Source: Bacteroidota bacterium
Lineage (GTDB): Bacteria > Bacteroidota > Bacteroidia > Chitinophagales > Chitinophagaceae
NCBI GenBank assembly: GCA_023396345.1
Contig: JAEWWO010000290.1
Span: forward strand, 1-6,928
Direction of reading: 5' to 3'
Length of the DNA stretch: 6,928 nt
The notes under the pieces were generated by a model. The model did no database searches. It was given only the letters and a program-made list of their open reading frames with translations, and was not told the origin of the DNA. Positions 1 through 6,928 of this stretch are shown one piece after another. Each line of letters starts with the position of its first letter. Within the stretch, counting starts at the first letter, position 1. The position numbers and the translations under genes are program-made.

Positions 1-690
1 GAATAGCATATACTTCATTTCCTGAATATTTTTTTGAGGGAAAGAAGATGCGTAGGAAAGCGGTATCAATGCACTGTCGCCTTTAATAGAGCCCATCAGA
101 TATTCAACTCCTGCCAACAATGACCCTGCTGATTTTTTCTGCCAAGTATCATATTTAAATGGCGGGCGTATAGAAAATTTTCTTCCGTTGAAAACATAAC
201 TGGCTGTTACGCCCAGCATTCTGCTGTCAATGTCAGGACGCACGTAGTAAGGTTCGGAAGTGTAAGAGGGTACATCATCTGCACGCAAATACATGCCTTT
301 GTATTTCTGATAATATATATCTATTAAAAGTGCTTTTGCTGCAAATGTGGTTTGCAGATTCAATGCTTTTGTTTTTCCCTTTGCCTTGGTATAATCCGGA
401 TCAATAAAGCCTGTACCGTACGAAGCACCTATAGCCAGCCAGTCGTAGCCCACACGCAGACCTATACCGGCAGGAGCGTTGGCATAATATTTTACAGCAT
501 CATCTGCATCCGGTGACGATAAGGTAACTGCCTGAAAATTCTTTACTACAAAAGGTGTTACTATAAGTTTGTGCGGATAACGTTCGTAATAACTTGAATC
601 ATATTTTAATTTGATGGTATCGTTTTGCGCCATCGATAAAGCAGTAGTAAGTAAAAACAAAAAAAACAGAGATAAAGTCTTTAGAACCAT
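1..690 (-). CDS. DUF4421 family exported protein, probable outer-membrane beta-barrel (3' end outside window)
   Basis: An open frame of 230 codons starts at ATG 690-688 and runs off the left edge without a stop. Residues 1-21 form a signal peptide: a Lys at position 4, a Leu/Phe-rich core, then SMA before the likely cleavage point at Gln22. The mature part alternates aromatic and polar residues in strand-like stretches. It carries the wording I associate with DUF4421 of Bacteroidota: a KLIVTPFVVKNF segment near 41-52, GIGLRVGYDWLAIG near 75-88, RPDIDSRMLG at 151-160, a YVFN-x-x-KFS motif at 165-173, and QKKSAGSLLAG at 184-194. Family members usually run to about 300 residues or more, so roughly the last third is missing here. 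The function is unknown; a small outer-membrane barrel is inferred from strand pattern and family. It lies 77 bases downstream of the NAGPA-domain gene on the same strand. A weak TAACTTTA element (minus strand, 709-716) could be its own promoter, but no good -33 element goes with it. Confidence 0.8.
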   Translation of the reverse strand, partial: MVLKTLSLFFLFLLTTALSMAQNDTIKLKYDSSYYERYPHKLIVTPFVVKNFQAVTLSSPDADDAVKYYANAPAGIGLRVGYDWLAIGASYGTGFIDPDYTKAKGKTKALNLQTTFAAKALLIDIYYQKYKGMYLRADDVPSYTSEPYYVRPDIDSRMLGVTASYVFNGRKFSIRPPFKYDTWQKKSAGSLLAGVEYLMGSIKGDSALIPLSYASSFPQKNIQEMKYMLF

Positions 691-767
691 GTTGGTATCA
701 ATTTTCAATAAAGTTAACAAATTGATTGCCAAAATAGTAAATCAGTGAAGATTCTTTTTTCGCTATT

Positions 768-1625
768 TTATTTAACCAGAATTACATTAGCAACTTTTCT
801 TTCTCCGAAATGATCCCATTTTTTATTGTCAGAAGGATAGTTGACCACGCCGTTGTCCGAAAAGCCTTTTATCCACAGCGTTGTAGAGCCTCCGCCGTCA
901 AGATTCATGGATGATGTGCAGCCCAGCCAGCGCATGATTTTTTGCAGTTCCCACATATCAGCGCCCTGCGCATTAGCATTCCGTCCGTCTACAGTCAGCA
1001 GAATAACATTGCCGTTAGGCTTCACTCCTACAGCAGAGCGTGGATGACGGGCAGTATTGAATTTTTCATCGTTGAGTTCTTCTGTATTTCCGTTGTATTG
1101 AAGGATGGGTCCGGAAGCCAGCATATTTGGCCAGCTAAAGCCTTGTTCCCAATTGGTTTGTTCGGATAATTTAGCCACATGTAAATGACCTTTTTTATCA
1201 ATTCCCACAACCGCTAAAGCCCTTTGTCCCCGGCGTGTCTGTGAGGCTATTCTGTTTGTATCAATCACTTCATTATTGATGCGCAGATAATTTACGGAGC
1301 CTCCGTTTTTTATATCGAAGAAGGAGCCGTTTATTGCTGCGATTGCATTGTATTGTTTACCAAAATTACTGGTCGTAATAAGTTTTTGCTTATCGTAACC
1401 GATTTGCAGTTTTGGAGCAAAACAACCTTTTTTTATTTCTATATAAGAAATATTTTGATTGGAGTTGAAAAGATTTTTATTATTGAAATGATGCTGATAA
1501 AAATGAACTTTATGTTTCACTTTTGTTTTATTCCAGTCAGCCTGTACAAAGCTGATGGAATCTGCATTTTGAGAGAAAGCGTTGAATTGAAATAATAATA
1601 AAAAAATAAAAATAAATTTCTGCAT
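768..1625 (-). CDS. Secreted phosphodiester glycosidase (NAGPA-domain) family protein
   Basis: This 285-residue protein belongs to the family typified by the mammalian uncovering enzyme NAGPA (pfam09992, formerly DUF2233), which hydrolyses a sugar phosphodiester bond. Visible family motifs, in order, are NGSFFD at 99-104, HPRSAVG at 194-200, TVDGR at 211-215, NLDGGGSTT at 241-249, VVNYPS at 260-265 and GERKVAN at 274-280. Residues 1-19 are a signal peptide (Lys3, then a Phe/Leu/Ile core ending in AFSQ), so the product is exported to the periplasm or beyond. I chose the ATG at 1625 rather than the in-frame ATG at 1658. The signal peptide begins exactly there, and a perfect TATTTTTG promoter box lies between the two ATGs. 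The bacterial substrate is not known; cell-wall or exopolysaccharide phosphodiesters are plausible but inferred. A terminator separates it from ftsH upstream, and the DUF4421 gene follows it. Confidence 0.87.
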   Translation of the reverse strand: MQKFIFIFLLLFQFNAFSQNADSISFVQADWNKTKVKHKVHFYQHHFNNKNLFNSNQNISYIEIKKGCFAPKLQIGYDKQKLITTSNFGKQYNAIAAINGSFFDIKNGGSVNYLRINNEVIDTNRIASQTRRGQRALAVVGIDKKGHLHVAKLSEQTNWEQGFSWPNMLASGPILQYNGNTEELNDEKFNTARHPRSAVGVKPNGNVILLTVDGRNANAQGADMWELQKIMRWLGCTSSMNLDGGGSTTLWIKGFSDNGVVNYPSDNKKWDHFGERKVANVILVK

Positions 1626-1643
1626 CTGTGAATATGTTTTAAA

Positions 1644-1651
1644 CAAAAATA
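1644..1651 (-). promoter_or_regulatory. Candidate Bacteroidota -7 promoter box for the NAGPA-domain gene
   Basis: The minus strand reads TATTTTTG here, an exact match to the Bacteroidota TAnnTTTG -7 consensus. It lies 18 bases before the ATG at 1625, leaving a leader of about 12-14 bases. It sits just downstream of the ftsH terminator, where a new promoter would be needed. No convincing TTTG -33 element is seen about 20 bases further upstream, so the call rests on the -7 box and its position. Confidence 0.5.
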
Positions 1652-1691
1652 AAATCATTTTACTGAATAACGTATTAATTAATTATGTCTC

Positions 1692-1725
1692 AAAAAAAAT
1701 CACAATCGGGAAGATTGTGATTTTT
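1692..1725 (-). terminator. Rho-independent terminator after ftsH
   Basis: An inverted repeat pairs TCACAATC (1700-1707) with GATTGTGA (1713-1720) around a 5-base loop. On the minus strand the hairpin is followed by eight T residues (complement of 1692-1699). The flanking A and T runs can lengthen the stem to 13 pairs. The hairpin starts about 26 bases beyond the ftsH stop codon, the right place to end the rsfS-ftsH transcript. The other strand also has a T run after the stem, so it could terminate both ways, but no gene points into it from the left. Confidence 0.85.
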
Positions 1726-1746
1726 ATATTTTAAATAAAATTGAAA

Positions 1747-3840
1747 TTAATCTTTAGCATCAATTTGCTGTTCAGGATTTTCCGGCTGATCTTCAATGCT
1801 GAAGGGAGGAACTCCCGTGCTGATACCACCGTCAGTGTTATGATGTGCAATATCTTCTTCAATACCAAATGGTCTTTCGCCTATAAGCTTTTCTACATCT
1901 GACTTGTAAAGCACTTCTTTTTCCAGTAATTCCTTTGCAAGTTTTTCTACTTCCTCTTTCCTTTCTGTAAGCAAAGCCACTGTTCTGTCGTAAGCTTCTT
2001 CAATAATTCTTCTTACTTCTTCATCAATCATTTTTCCAGTTTCTTCGCTGTAAGGTTTACTGAAGGCATTTTCGTTTTGCGGATCGTAATAGCTTACGTT
2101 TCCTATTTTATCGTTCATGCCATACACCATTATCATTGAATAGGCAATACGCGTTACCTGTTGCAAATCGTTGGATGCACCTGTTGATATTTTACCGAAG
2201 AATATTTGTTCTGCCGCACGTCCGCCTAAAGTCATACAAATCTGATCTAGTAACTGATCGGTGTTGTACAGATATTGTTCTTTAGGAGTATATTGTGCGT
2301 AACCCAGTGCAGCCGTGCCTCTTGGTACAATGGTAACTTTCAGCAACGGATAAGCATGCTCAAGGAACCATCCGCACACGGCATGTCCTGCTTCGTGATA
2401 AGCAATGATTTTCTTTTCGCTTGGAGCGATGATTTTGTTTTTCTTTTCCAGACCGCCAATCACTCTGTCTATTGCATCCTGAAAATCGGAGAAGTCAACA
2501 GCGTTTTTGTTTTTACGGGCAGCGATCAGCGCTGCTTCGTTACACACGTTGGCAATATCTGCTCCGGAGAAGCCCGGAGTTTGTTCTGCCAGTTTATTGA
2601 GGTCAAGATTTTCAGAAACTTTAATTGGTCCGAGGTGTACTTTAAATATCGCTTCTCTTCCTTTTACATCAGGAAGGTCAATGCTGATTTGTCTGTCGAA
2701 ACGTCCTGGTCTCAGTAAGGCTGAATCCAGTACATCAGGACGGTTGGTAGCAGCCAGAATAATAATACCGCTTTCGCCTCCGAATCCATCCATTTCAACC
2801 AGTAACTGGTTAAGTGTATTTTCGCGCTCATCGTTGCTGATCATTACATTTTTACCACGCGCACGACCAATAGCATCAATCTCATCAATAAATATTATAC
2901 AAGGTGCTTTTTCTCTTGCCTGTTTAAATAAATCTCTTACACGGCTGGCACCCACACCCACAAACATTTCAACAAAGTCAGAGCCGCTAAGGCTGAAGAA
3001 CGGAACCTGCGCTTCGCCCGCCATGGCTTTCGCTATAAGGGTTTTACCCGTTCCCGGAGGGCCCACCAGCAATGCGCCTTTTGGAATTTTACCTCCCAGA
3101 TTGGTGTATTTTTTTGGATTCTTCAGGAAGTCTACAATTTCCATCACTTCCACTTTTGCTTCGTCTAAACCGGCAACATCTTTAAAAGTAATATTTACTT
3201 TAGAACCTTTATCAAATAACTGAGCTTTGGATTTTCCGATGGAGAATATTCCTCCGCCACCGCCGCCTCCACCACCGGCAGCGCCACTCATTTTACGCAT
3301 CAGAATAATCCAGATAAATATCATCAGTATCAGGGTAATAATTGTGCTGAACCATCCGCTGTTCATCCATCCGCCTTCGTCGGTAATTTTAGAGGAAACT
3401 TCTTTTACTTCCGGATTCTCTTTGTAAAAGTCAGCCATGCTTTTTTCAAAGGCATCCCAGTTGATTACATTAAAGTAAAACAAAGGTTGTGTCTCGGCTG
3501 CCTTCTTGATAGTACTTACTGTAGCAGCAGGTACATCTTTAAAAAACTGATTGTAGTATTCTTTGTTCAGGCTGTCTTTTTTAATATAGACTCTTACAAT
3601 TTCTTTGTTCTTCACCTGTTCAATCTTTTCTACATCTCCCTGTTTAAGCATGTTGTATCTGAACACCTGCTCTGTAATGCTGCGGGTATCTGATGTAGAA
3701 GGATTCCAGAACATGACATATCCGATGATACCCATGAAAATAATCATATATATCAGGTATATATTTCTGCCCGAATTATTGTTTTTCTTATTGTTGCCAA
3801 AGTTGCCCGGAATTTTTGGTCTTTGTTGTTGTTCTGACAT
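1747..3840 (-). CDS. ftsH: ATP-dependent zinc metalloprotease FtsH
   Basis: This 697-residue membrane-anchored AAA+ protease forms hexamers that extract and degrade misfolded membrane proteins and selected cytosolic regulators. A hydrophilic N-terminus (1-25) leads to TM1 (about 27-45), a periplasmic domain (about 47-160), TM2 (about 163-181) and a run of nine glycines (189-197). The AAA+ module shows Walker A GPPGTGKT (260-267), pore motif FVG (293-295), Walker B IIFIDE (315-320) and a second region of homology with presumed arginine fingers R377 and R380. The M41 peptidase domain has HEAGH (482-486), with H482 and H486 as zinc ligands and E483 catalytic, and a third ligand at D558 in the SNDLQ motif. 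All key residues are present, so it should be active. A coiled-coil-prone stretch (about 605-655) precedes an acidic, Pro/Gln-rich tail. It is somewhat longer than the E. coli enzyme (about 645 residues), largely through N- and C-terminal extensions. It starts 33 bases after rsfS with no clear promoter between, so co-transcription is likely. Confidence 0.98.
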   Translation of the reverse strand: MSEQQQRPKIPGNFGNNKKNNNSGRNIYLIYMIIFMGIIGYVMFWNPSTSDTRSITEQVFRYNMLKQGDVEKIEQVKNKEIVRVYIKKDSLNKEYYNQFFKDVPAATVSTIKKAAETQPLFYFNVINWDAFEKSMADFYKENPEVKEVSSKITDEGGWMNSGWFSTIITLILMIFIWIILMRKMSGAAGGGGGGGGGIFSIGKSKAQLFDKGSKVNITFKDVAGLDEAKVEVMEIVDFLKNPKKYTNLGGKIPKGALLVGPPGTGKTLIAKAMAGEAQVPFFSLSGSDFVEMFVGVGASRVRDLFKQAREKAPCIIFIDEIDAIGRARGKNVMISNDERENTLNQLLVEMDGFGGESGIIILAATNRPDVLDSALLRPGRFDRQISIDLPDVKGREAIFKVHLGPIKVSENLDLNKLAEQTPGFSGADIANVCNEAALIAARKNKNAVDFSDFQDAIDRVIGGLEKKNKIIAPSEKKIIAYHEAGHAVCGWFLEHAYPLLKVTIVPRGTAALGYAQYTPKEQYLYNTDQLLDQICMTLGGRAAEQIFFGKISTGASNDLQQVTRIAYSMIMVYGMNDKIGNVSYYDPQNENAFSKPYSEETGKMIDEEVRRIIEEAYDRTVALLTERKEEVEKLAKELLEKEVLYKSDVEKLIGERPFGIEEDIAHHNTDGGISTGVPPFSIEDQPENPEQQIDAKD

Positions 3841-3873
3841 TCAAATTAGTTATTTATAAAACTTCGCTTTTGG

Positions 3874-4281
3874 TTAAGCAGTTTCTTCGTAAACATTTTC
3901 AACTGCGTCGCTCCACAGTTCTTCCAGTTTGTAATAGCCTCTGATATTGGGAAGCATAATGTGTACCACTACATTTACGTAGTCAAGAATAATCCAGTGC
4001 AGGGCATCGTAGCCTTCTGCTTTAAATGGACTTTCTTTACATTTTTCTTTCACTTCCTGCTGGATGAAATCTGCAATAGCTCTTATTTGTGTAGTACTGG
4101 AAGCTTCGCAAATAATAAAAAAATCTCCAACAGCTTCATCGATTTTTCTTAAATCAAGCGAGAGAATATTTTCGCCCTTCTTTTCCTGAATGGCAGCCAC
4201 AATCACTTTTAGAATTTTGGCATTTTTAGCGAGTTTTTTGTACTTGGTACGCTCTTTTACTTCTGTTTTCTGTTTACCCAA
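3874..4281 (-). CDS. rsfS: Ribosome silencing factor RsfS (RsfA/Iojap family)
   Basis: This 135-residue protein is of the family that binds ribosomal protein uL14 on the large subunit and blocks subunit joining when nutrients are short. Recognisable motifs are the GENILSLDLRKI segment at 36-47, VGDFFIICEASSTTQIRAIA at 51-70, EGYDALHWIILDYVNVVVHI at 89-108, and YYKLEELWSDA at 116-126. A basic extension of about 22 residues precedes the conserved domain, as I recall in related Bacteroidota proteins. The frame contains no ATG between its upstream stop (4306-4308) and the conserved core. The best start is TTG at 4281-4279; GTG codons at residues 26 and 28 would cut into the first helix of the domain. 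The start is therefore uncertain while the identity is firm. The gene leads the rsfS-ftsH unit and diverges from birA. Confidence 0.93.
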   Translation of the reverse strand: MGKQKTEVKERTKYKKLAKNAKILKVIVAAIQEKKGENILSLDLRKIDEAVGDFFIICEASSTTQIRAIADFIQQEVKEKCKESPFKAEGYDALHWIILDYVNVVVHIMLPNIRGYYKLEELWSDAVENVYEETA

Positions 4282-4299
4282 AAAGTTTATTTTCTGTTT
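4266..4299. repeat. 10-bp direct repeat flanking the rsfS start
   Basis: The plus-strand word TTTTCTGTTT occurs at 4266-4275 and again at 4290-4299, a period of 24 bases, which is eight codons and in frame with rsfS. One copy lies within the first codons and the other just upstream of the TTG start. The region is A/T-rich, so chance or slippage is possible. No function can be assigned. Confidence 0.4.
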
Positions 4300-4374
4300 T
4301 TTATGTTAATAAATATTTTCCGTTAAAGTACGCTGTTAGTCTGTATAAAATTAGTAAAAAACGGCGCAAAAACT

Positions 4375-4382
4375 TATCTTCG
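4375..4382 (+). promoter_or_regulatory. Candidate -7 promoter box for the birA operon
   Basis: TATCTTCG matches the Bacteroidota TAnnTTTG consensus at all fixed positions but one. A TTAG at 4351-4354 lies 20 bases upstream, the normal spacing for the -33 TTTG element, also with one mismatch. A start near 4388 would give a leader of about 24 bases to the birA ATG. It directly abuts the -7 box of the opposite strand. Confidence 0.5.
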
Positions 4383-4390
4383 CAAATGTA
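4383..4390 (-). promoter_or_regulatory. Candidate -7 promoter box for rsfS-ftsH
   Basis: The minus strand reads TACATTTG, a perfect TAnnTTTG match and the only one seen in the rsfS-birA gap. A TTTG on the same strand (complement of 4415-4418) could be the -33 element, but the spacer of 24 bases is longer than usual. Initiation near 4377 would give rsfS a leader of about 95 bases. Confidence 0.45.
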
Positions 4391-4411
4391 ACATTCTTTT
4401 TATTAAAATTA

Positions 4412-5158
4412 ATGCAAATATTTAGCCGACAATTAACGATTTTAGACGAAGCAGACAGCACCAACAACTATGCCATGCAACAAATAGATGACGGAAATGC
4501 AAGTCATGGTCAGGCCTGGGCTGCGGTATACCAAACTTCCGGTAAGGGGCAGAGAGGTAAGAAATGGCAAAGTGAGAAGGATAAGAACATCTTACTGTCG
4601 GTGGCTCTACAGCCCGATGCACCTGTTTCAGAACAGTTTTACCTTTCCGCAGCAATGGCTTTAGCTGCCAGAGCATTTTTTTCAAGACATGTGTATACGG
4701 ATGAAAAAGTTAAGTTAAAATGGCCCAACGATATTTTCTGGGGTGACATAAAGGCAGGAGGTATGTTGATTGAAAATAAGATAATCGGACAAAAATGGAC
4801 ATGGTCTGTTGTGGGATTGGGCATCAATGTGAATCAGGAAGAGTTTCAGAGTAATATGCCGTACAAGGCTGTGTCGCTGAAAATGATTCGGGGCGTTGAT
4901 TTTGATGTACCTAAATTAACGGCTGAGTTGTATGAAGATGTAGAAAAATATTTTCAACTGTTTCAGGAAGAAGAATATCAGAAAATACTAAACGAATACA
5001 ATCATTACTTATACAAAAAGGGTCAAAACGTACGTTTCAAAAAAGAAAATATCAGCTTTGAAGGTGAGGTAATTGGCGTAAATAATATGGGTAAGCTGAT
5101 GATTAAAACCTCTATGCTTGAAGAATTTGATTTTGGAGAGCTGGAGTGGGAAATGTAA
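4412..5158 (+). CDS. birA: Biotin--[acetyl-CoA-carboxylase] ligase, monofunctional (group I BirA)
   Basis: This cytoplasmic enzyme activates biotin with ATP to biotinyl-AMP and transfers it to the acceptor lysine of biotin carboxyl carrier proteins. The 248 residues start directly with the catalytic domain. DSTN is at 15-18, and a biotin/AMP-binding glycine loop GKGQRG at 44-49 stands for the usual GRGRRGR. KWPNDI follows at 103-108, then the KAGGMLIE segment at 114-121, whose K114 corresponds to the catalytic lysine, and GLGINVN at 135-141. The C-terminal part (about 200-248) fits the small SH3-like domain, including FEGEVIGVNNMGKLMI at 216-231. There is no N-terminal helix-turn-helix, so unlike E. 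coli BirA it should not act as the biotin-operon repressor. It begins a three-gene run; the next gene starts 9 bases after its stop. Confidence 0.96.
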   Translation: MQIFSRQLTILDEADSTNNYAMQQIDDGNASHGQAWAAVYQTSGKGQRGKKWQSEKDKNILLSVALQPDAPVSEQFYLSAAMALAARAFFSRHVYTDEKVKLKWPNDIFWGDIKAGGMLIENKIIGQKWTWSVVGLGINVNQEEFQSNMPYKAVSLKMIRGVDFDVPKLTAELYEDVEKYFQLFQEEEYQKILNEYNHYLYKKGQNVRFKKENISFEGEVIGVNNMGKLMIKTSMLEEFDFGELEWEM

Positions 5159-5167
5159 TTAATTGTT

Positions 5168-5809
5168 ATGATAAAAATTCAAAGTTTTACTTTCAGTCCG
5201 TTTCAGGAAAATACCTATCTTTTATCTGACGACAAAGGCAGCGCAGTGGTTATAGACCCCGGTATGTATTTCACGGCAGAGAAAGAAAGATTCGAGCAGG
5301 AAGTACTGCGTGCAGGTTTTACCATCGAAAATATAATCAACACACATTGCCACATAGATCATATCTTTTCTGTACAATGGGTACATAAAAAATACAATGT
5401 TGATATTGCCATACATGCCGATGAAAAATATTTGCTTGAGAATGGTAATGACATGGCTGCTAAATATGGTTTAACCTTTGAAAAATACACAGGAAACATT
5501 TCTTATTTTAAAGAAGGAGACACCATTAAAATAGGAGAGGAAGAGATGGTGGTGATTGAAGCGCCCGGACATTCGCCCGGAGGCGTGTGCTTTTATAACG
5601 AAACACAAAAGGTTCTGATTGCCGGAGATGTGCTTTTCAGAGAAAGCATAGGCAGAACCGATTTGCCCGGCGGAAATCATGAACAACTGATTAATAACAT
5701 AAAAACCAAAATATATACACTGCCCGACGATGTAACTGTTTATTCCGGCCATGGTGCTACCACCACCATCGGATACGAGAAAAGAAACAATCCCTTTGTT
5801 CAGGCTTAA
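5168..5809 (+). CDS. MBL-fold metallo-hydrolase, glyoxalase II-like (YcbL type)
   Basis: The 213-residue protein has a complete metallo-beta-lactamase-fold metal site. THCHIDH at 59-65 supplies H60, H62, D64 and H65. GHSPGG at 134-139 supplies H135, IAGDVLF at 151-157 supplies the bridging D154, and GHG at 194-196 supplies H195. The GRTDLPGG block at 162-169 is typical of the small single-domain group that includes E. coli YcbL, related to hydroxyacylglutathione hydrolase but without its C-terminal substrate domain. No signal peptide is seen, so it acts in the cytosol. Thioester hydrolysis is the likely chemistry. The true substrate is uncertain, since many Bacteroidota do not make glutathione. 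It lies 9 bases after birA and 24 bases before the thioredoxin lipoprotein gene, so it is probably the middle gene of an operon. Confidence 0.92.
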   Translation: MIKIQSFTFSPFQENTYLLSDDKGSAVVIDPGMYFTAEKERFEQEVLRAGFTIENIINTHCHIDHIFSVQWVHKKYNVDIAIHADEKYLLENGNDMAAKYGLTFEKYTGNISYFKEGDTIKIGEEEMVVIEAPGHSPGGVCFYNETQKVLIAGDVLFRESIGRTDLPGGNHEQLINNIKTKIYTLPDDVTVYSGHGATTTIGYEKRNNPFVQA

Positions 5810-5833
5810 TATTCATTTAAAATAAAATTGACG

Positions 5834-6928
5834 ATGAAACAATTTTTTGTATTGATGTTGGCAGCTATATTGGTGATTGGCTGTAACAATAATAAAGGTG
5901 GAAAATTTACCATCAACGGTAAATTGGAAAACTTAACAGCATCCAATGTTGCTCTGGATTTACTTTCTATGGAAAACAATAATCCCATGTCGGTAGATAC
6001 TGCAAGCATAGCCGCAGACGGAACTTTTAAGCTCGAAGGAAATGCAGGTGAAGAAAGTATTTACAGAATTATTATCGATGGAAGTGATTCTAAACAATTT
6101 ATATTTATTAATGATAATAAGGATCTGGATATTACACTTAACGGAGCTGACTTATTTCGCTCAAAGGTAAGCGGTTCCTCCTCTACAGAAGAATTGTATA
6201 CTTTTATGAATGATTACAATGCAAAGGATTCTGCGCTCATTTCTGATTTTATGAAAGTGGACGAACTGCAAAATAAAACTACACGTACAGCCTCTGAGGA
6301 TAGTCTTGTTCAGGCGGTAATGCAAAGCAGAGAATCAAGAATTGGAGATTTAAATGCGAGTGTAACCAATTACGTAAAAAACGCTAAAAGCCCTGCCGGT
6401 GCTTACTTTGCAATATCTGCTTTAGCCAGCAGAAGTTTTGCTCCCAACGATCTGGAACAACTTGCTAAGGAAGCGGCGGCTAAATTTAAAGATTATAAAA
6501 AGCTGACTGATTTGTCGAGCCTTATCACAACACAAATTGCAGCTATGAATAACAATAATACACAGGGCGGACAATCAGTAGCTTATTCTTTGCTGAATCA
6601 GCAGGCTCCGGAATTAACCATGCAAACTCCCGATGGAAAACAAATGAAGATATCTGACTTTAAAGGAAAATATGTACTGGTAGATTTTTGGGCAAGCTGG
6701 TGTGGTCCCTGCCGTGCAGAAAATCCTAATGTTGTAGCGGCTTTCAATCAGTTTAAAGATAAAAATTTTACCATACTCGGCGTGTCCTTGGATAAAGAAA
6801 AAGATGCCTGGGAAAAAGCCATTAAAGACGATAATCTTACATGGAGCCATATGAGCGATTTGAAGTTCTGGGAATCAGCATCCGTACCTGCTTACAGATT
6901 TGAAGGTATACCTTTTAATGTATTGCTT
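5834..6928 (+). CDS. DUF4369/TlpA-like thioredoxin-fold lipoprotein (3' end outside window)
   Basis: An open frame of 365 codons runs from ATG 5834 through the right edge without a stop. Residues 1-17 form a lipoprotein signal peptide ending in the lipobox VIGC, with Cys17 as the lipidated residue. The following NNNKGG is not acidic, so the usual Bacteroidota surface-export signal is absent and a periplasm-facing anchor is likely. A DUF4369-like beta-rich domain (about 24-105) starts with FTINGKLENL and includes the ADGTFKLEG turn at 61-69. A helical linker region (about 110-250) precedes a thioredoxin domain from about 258, beginning QAPELTMQTPDGKQ. Its redox motif is WCGPC at 289-293, and the cis-proline is P360 in EGIPFNVLL. 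Only the last few strands should be missing. The family reduces or exchanges disulfides in the envelope, for example in cytochrome c maturation or oxidative-stress repair; the specific partner is unknown. It lies 24 bases after the hydrolase gene with no terminator between. Confidence 0.92.
   Translation, partial: MKQFFVLMLAAILVIGCNNNKGGKFTINGKLENLTASNVALDLLSMENNNPMSVDTASIAADGTFKLEGNAGEESIYRIIIDGSDSKQFIFINDNKDLDITLNGADLFRSKVSGSSSTEELYTFMNDYNAKDSALISDFMKVDELQNKTTRTASEDSLVQAVMQSRESRIGDLNASVTNYVKNAKSPAGAYFAISALASRSFAPNDLEQLAKEAAAKFKDYKKLTDLSSLITTQIAAMNNNNTQGGQSVAYSLLNQQAPELTMQTPDGKQMKISDFKGKYVLVDFWASWCGPCRAENPNVVAAFNQFKDKNFTILGVSLDKEKDAWEKAIKDDNLTWSHMSDLKFWESASVPAYRFEGIPFNVLL

Noticed and set aside
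709..716. TAACTTTA as a promoter for the DUF4421 gene
   Set aside because: It matches seven of eight letters only in very AT-rich DNA and lacks a TTTG element at the usual distance. I mention it in the gene entry and do not list it.
731..770. Inverted repeat AAAATAG/CTATTTT between the NAGPA-domain and DUF4421 genes as a terminator
   Set aside because: The seven pairs are nearly all A-T around a 25-base loop with no following T run on the minus strand, so it is too weak to call.
2275..2718. A plus-strand frame of 147 codons opposite the ftsH protease region
   Set aside because: It is antisense to conserved ftsH coding sequence, with no family motif and no promoter or start context.
2507..3223. 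A long plus-strand frame of 238 codons opposite ftsH
   Set aside because: It lies wholly antisense to the highly conserved AAA+ region of ftsH and shows no recognisable domain. It is a shadow of codon bias in the real gene.
4282..4411. Possible riboswitch or small RNA in the rsfS-birA gap (for example a biotin-related control element)
   Set aside because: Apart from the two promoter boxes and the short repeat, the gap is AT-rich with no convincing stem-loop, and this BirA lacks the DNA-binding domain needed for a BirA operator.

Overview
The window looks like an ordinary chromosomal segment of a member of the Bacteroidota. The evidence is its AT-rich composition with A/T-heavy intergenic gaps, promoter boxes of the TAnnTTTG type, a DUF4421 outer-membrane-type protein, a DUF4369/TlpA-type lipoprotein, and an FtsH with a long glycine run after its second membrane segment. 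The wording of the RsfS and FtsH proteins resembles the Chitinophagales/Sphingobacteriales side of the phylum. That placement is from memory of homologues and is only moderately certain.

Layout. The left part (1-4281) is all on the minus strand. Read in the direction of transcription it holds rsfS (TTG start), ftsH, a rho-independent terminator, a secreted phosphodiester-glycosidase (NAGPA-domain) protein with its own promoter box, and a DUF4421 protein cut by the left edge. The right part (4412-6928) is on the plus strand: a monofunctional biotin-protein ligase (birA), an MBL-fold hydrolase of the glyoxalase-II/YcbL kind, and a DUF4369-thioredoxin lipoprotein cut by the right edge. The two halves diverge from a 130-base intergenic region. 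There, two candidate -7 boxes, one per strand, touch back to back.

How the genes work together. rsfS and ftsH form a housekeeping pair (ribosome silencing and membrane protein quality control), 33 bases apart and probably co-transcribed. birA, the hydrolase and the thioredoxin lipoprotein have gaps of only 9 and 24 bases and look like one operon, although their functions (biotinylation, thioester/metallo-hydrolysis, envelope thiol redox) have no obvious single theme. The two genes below ftsH both encode exported proteins and may serve the cell envelope.

I found no mobile element, CRISPR array, RNA gene or defence system, and I do not think the window holds a new system. The points most worth a second look are the abutting divergent promoters, the ATG-less start of rsfS beside a short repeat, and the uncharacterised pair of exported proteins. 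The longest stretch without a gene is the 130-base rsfS-birA gap.
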